A DNA stretch of 64,000 nucleotides. It comes from Pseudoxanthomonas helianthi (lineage in GTDB: Bacteria; Pseudomonadota; Gammaproteobacteria; Xanthomonadales; Xanthomonadaceae). Position 1 is the stretch's first letter, and the number at the start of each line of letters is the position of its first letter. A program made the translations under genes and the position numbers. The DNA is taken from contig NZ_JAGKTC010000003.1 in the NCBI RefSeq assembly GCF_017939625.1, positions 372,001 to 436,000 of the forward strand, given 5' to 3'. Shown here one piece after another: positions 60,038-64,000 of the stretch. The notes under the pieces are model-generated. The model was not told where the DNA came from and made no database searches. It saw nothing but the letters and a program-made list of their open reading frames with translations.

Positions 60038-60465
60038 CGGTGCCCGCCGTCGGCGACGCGGACGAAGTCGTCGACCATGCGGTCGGCCAGGCCCTGGAAA
60101 CCCAGGGCGAAGGCCGGCCCCAGCAAGCGATTGGTCGGTTCGAATTCCAGGGTCAGGGTGACCTTGCACGCCGACTCGTCCAGCGCGTGGAAATCCCAGC
60201 GTCCGTGCAGCTTGCGGAACGGGCCGTCGCGTAGGTTCATCTCGATGCGATGCGGGCGTTCCAACCGGTTTTCGGTGGTGAACCAGGTCCGCAGCGAGCC
60301 CAGGCCCAGGTCCAGCCGTGCGACCAGCCGGTCTTCCGACGATTCGACGATCTCCGCGCTTTCGCACCAGTCGAAGCGGCGCGGGTACGCGGCCACGTCG
60401 TTGACCAGATCGAACATGCGCGTGGCGGAGTGTTCGACCAGGGCGCTGCGGCGGATGGATTGCAT
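60034..60465 (-). CDS. ratA: RatA-type START-domain protein
   Basis: Polyketide-cyclase/START-fold protein of 143 aa of the RatA/coenzyme Q10-binding family. It begins [20 protein letters not shown] and contains [18 protein letters not shown] and [12 protein letters not shown]. In E. coli RatA was reported to inhibit ribosome association; Coq10-like ubiquinone binding is the other proposed role. It is coupled to rnfH and divergent from smpB. Confidence 0.9.
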   Translation of the reverse strand: MQSIRRSALVEHSATRMFDLVNDVAAYPRRFDWCESAEIVESSEDRLVARLDLGLGSLRTWFTTENRLERPHRIEMNLRDGPFRKLHGRWDFHALDESACKVTLTLEFEPTNRLLGPAFALGFQGLADRMVDDFVRVADGGHR

Positions 60466-60535
60466 GCGGGATTTCTTGCTGTGTGCCGGGTTCGCGGCTT
60501 CCGGGGGCGCCTGCCTGCTATGCGACAATGCCCAC

Positions 60536-61030
60536 ATGGCCAAGAAGTCGGACAAGGATAAAACAAACGGCACCGGGACGATCGCGCTGAACAAACGCGC
60601 GCGCCACGATTACCACCTCGAGCAGCGCTACGAGGCGGGCATGGCCCTGCAGGGCTGGGAGCTGAAGGCGATCCGCGCCGGCCGCGCCAACATCGGCGAA
60701 AGCTATGCGGTGGTGCGCAAGGGCGAGATCTTCCTGTTCGGCGCGCAGATTACCCCGCTGATCCAGGCCTCGACCCATGTCGTCGCCGACGACCGCCGCA
60801 CCCGCAAGCTGCTGCTGCACAAGCGCGAGATCGATACCCTGATCGGCAAGGTGGAACGCGACGGCTACACCCTGATCCCGACCGCGCTGTACTGGAAAGG
60901 CAGCAAAGTGAAGGCCGAACTGGCGCTGGCCAAGGGCAAGCAGGCCCACGACAAGCGCGAAGCCAGCAAGGAACGCGACTGGCAGCGCGAGAAACAGCGG
61001 GCCATGCGCCGGCACAACCGCGACGCGTGA
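60536..61030 (+). CDS. smpB: tmRNA-binding protein SmpB
   Basis: SmpB, 164 aa, escorts tmRNA to stalled ribosomes in trans-translation. It has [58 protein letters not shown] and a basic C-terminal tail ([16 protein letters not shown]). A -10-like GACAAT lies six bases before the ATG. No ssrA gene is visible nearby. Confidence 0.97.
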   Translation: MAKKSDKDKTNGTGTIALNKRARHDYHLEQRYEAGMALQGWELKAIRAGRANIGESYAVVRKGEIFLFGAQITPLIQASTHVVADDRRTRKLLLHKREIDTLIGKVERDGYTLIPTALYWKGSKVKAELALAKGKQAHDKREASKERDWQREKQRAMRRHNRDA

Positions 61031-61037
61031 CCTAACT

Positions 61038-61157
61038 CGCGGGAGCGACCTTGGTCGCGAATGCTTCTGCTTTTCCAGTGTCGTAGGGTGGGCACGCTTT
61101 TGGTGCCCACCTTCACCGTCGCCGCAATGGTGGGCACGAAAAACGTGCCCACCCTAC
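61038..61157. repeat. Composite REP-I plus REP-II locus
   Basis: A single REP-I unit (GCGGGAGCGACCTTGGTCGC) is followed by a REP-II inverted pair, GTAGGGTGGGCACGC...GTGCCCACC at 61083-61111 and its reverse at 61129-61157. It fills the gap between convergent smpB and tex. Confidence 0.85.
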
Positions 61158-61162
61158 CTTCT

Positions 61163-63502
<2,340 letters not shown>

Positions 63503-63612
63503 TGCGTATTCGCGTGGCGCTTTCGTCGTTGCGGAAGGCCGATTGTCGCAAGCGTCGCAGCGCAAGTGGAGCCTTGACATGAGTGGCCAGCTCGCATCCG
63601 GGCTTGGCTTGC

Positions 63613-63719
63613 GTAGAGTCGAGCTTGCTCGACTACTCTTGCCTCTCAGGATTGCCGGACAAAAAGCAGTCGAGCAAGCTCGACTCTACAAAAGCGTTCG
63701 CGACCAAGGCCGCTTCCAC
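63613..63719. repeat. Composite REP-II pair plus REP-I unit
   Basis: GTAGAGTCGAGCTTGCTCGA at 63613 faces its reverse copy at 63668-63689. A REP-I variant (GCGTTCGCGACCAAGGCCGC, 63694-63719) follows directly. The order matches the right half of the locus at 47118-47269. Confidence 0.85.
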
Positions 63720-63728
63720 AGGAACAAA

Positions 63729-64000
63729 TCAGGTCGAGCCGAGCATCCGCATCAGGTTCGGCAGTCCCTTGCCCTGCATGTAGCCATCGCGTCCCAGGTC
63801 CGTGCAGTTGTCCAGCACGATGCGCTTGACCCGGTCGGGGAAGCCGATGAATTCGCGTCGCGCCGACAGGAAGCTGGCCACCACGCCGGACACGTGCGGC
63901 GCGGCCATGCTGGTGCCGCTCATCTCGACCATCCAGGTTTCCGGCTTGGCCAAATGGAAGCCATGGTGCGCGGAGACGATCTTCTCGCCCGGCGCGACCA
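63729..64000 (-). CDS. Subtilisin-like (S8) serine protease, C-terminal part
   Basis: The frame is open to the window edge on the minus strand, giving the last 90 codons. VAPGEKIVSAHHG and SGTSMAAPHVSGVVA, which contains the catalytic serine, identify the S8 subtilase family. The Asp and His of the triad lie beyond the window. After the catalytic domain only about 60 residues remain (ending GLPNLMRMLGST), so no large C-terminal domain is present. Confidence 0.88.
   Translation of the reverse strand, partial: VAPGEKIVSAHHGFHLAKPETWMVEMSGTSMAAPHVSGVVASFLSARREFIGFPDRVKRIVLDNCTDLGRDGYMQGKGLPNLMRMLGST

Overview
This is a GC-rich chromosomal window from a gammaproteobacterium of the family Xanthomonadaceae (Lysobacteraceae). 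The best markers are an rpfB-rpfF / rpfG-rpfC diffusible-signal-factor (DSF) quorum-sensing locus, next to lysS, prfB, rpfD, recJ, rpfE, greA and carAB in the Xanthomonas-type order. A Lysobacter/Luteimonas/Thermomonas-like genus is my inference; no rRNA or tRNA is present to test it. Nearly all of the DNA is coding, and third-position GC is so high that many long antisense frames stay open. I treated those as shadows.

Layout. 1-1761: a RegB/PrrB-RegA/PrrA redox two-component pair, 5'-truncated by the window edge. 1921-5561: the sdhCDAB operon, preceded by a small SDHAF4-type assembly factor and divergent from ygfZ (5601-6464). 6468-12845: FMN reductase, a fused branched-chain 2-oxoacid dehydrogenase E1, GST, GNAT, a glutaryl-CoA-type dehydrogenase and a glycine-zipper envelope protein. 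13018-17341: a small membrane protein, TatD, DnaB, the rpsF-rpsR-rplI operon and IscA. 17449-26270: a plus-strand run from asnS through two unknown small genes and PaiB into a kynurenine catabolic cluster (SDR, aminomuconate-semialdehyde dehydrogenase, carbonic anhydrase, RidA-type deaminase, HAO, ACMSD, KynU). 26345-36908: a secreted unknown, then rpfB, rpfF | rpfC, rpfG, lysS, prfB, rpfD. 37066-47103: an acyltransferase, then recJ, rpfE, greA, carB, an unknown, carA and dapB. 47279-51857: an aminotransferase, a prephenate dehydrogenase with an ACT domain and a transglutaminase-like exported protein. 51942-56796: hrcA-grpE-dnaK-dnaJ. 57020-64000: recN, fur, bamE, rnfH-ratA, smpB, tex and the 3' end of a subtilisin-like protease.

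How the genes work together. RpfB/RpfF/RpfC/RpfG make and sense DSF and pass the signal to a cyclic-di-GMP phosphodiesterase. A strong terminator separates rpfB from rpfF. The kynurenine block covers 3-hydroxykynurenine to the 2-aminomuconate/oxalocrotonate level but lacks tryptophan dioxygenase, formamidase and kynurenine monooxygenase, which must lie elsewhere. carA-unknown-carB-greA-rpfE-recJ are joined by stop/start overlaps or very short gaps and look like one transcript. prfB carries the classical +1 programmed frameshift.

Most of the window is conserved housekeeping DNA. The least explained parts are the intergenic repeats: two REP-like palindrome families (GTGGGAGCG type and GTAGGG/GTAGAG type), sometimes nested in composite loci, plus one unrelated G/C-tract inverted repeat. 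The other points of interest are the unknown gene between carA and carB, the membrane LytTR regulator RpfD divergent from an acyltransferase, an SDR without the Tyr-Lys pair, a carbonic anhydrase inside the kynurenine cluster, and several genes with a -10-like box placed for leaderless transcripts. I found no CRISPR array, prophage, insertion sequence or plainly novel defence or biosynthetic system. No gene-free stretch exceeds 300 bases.
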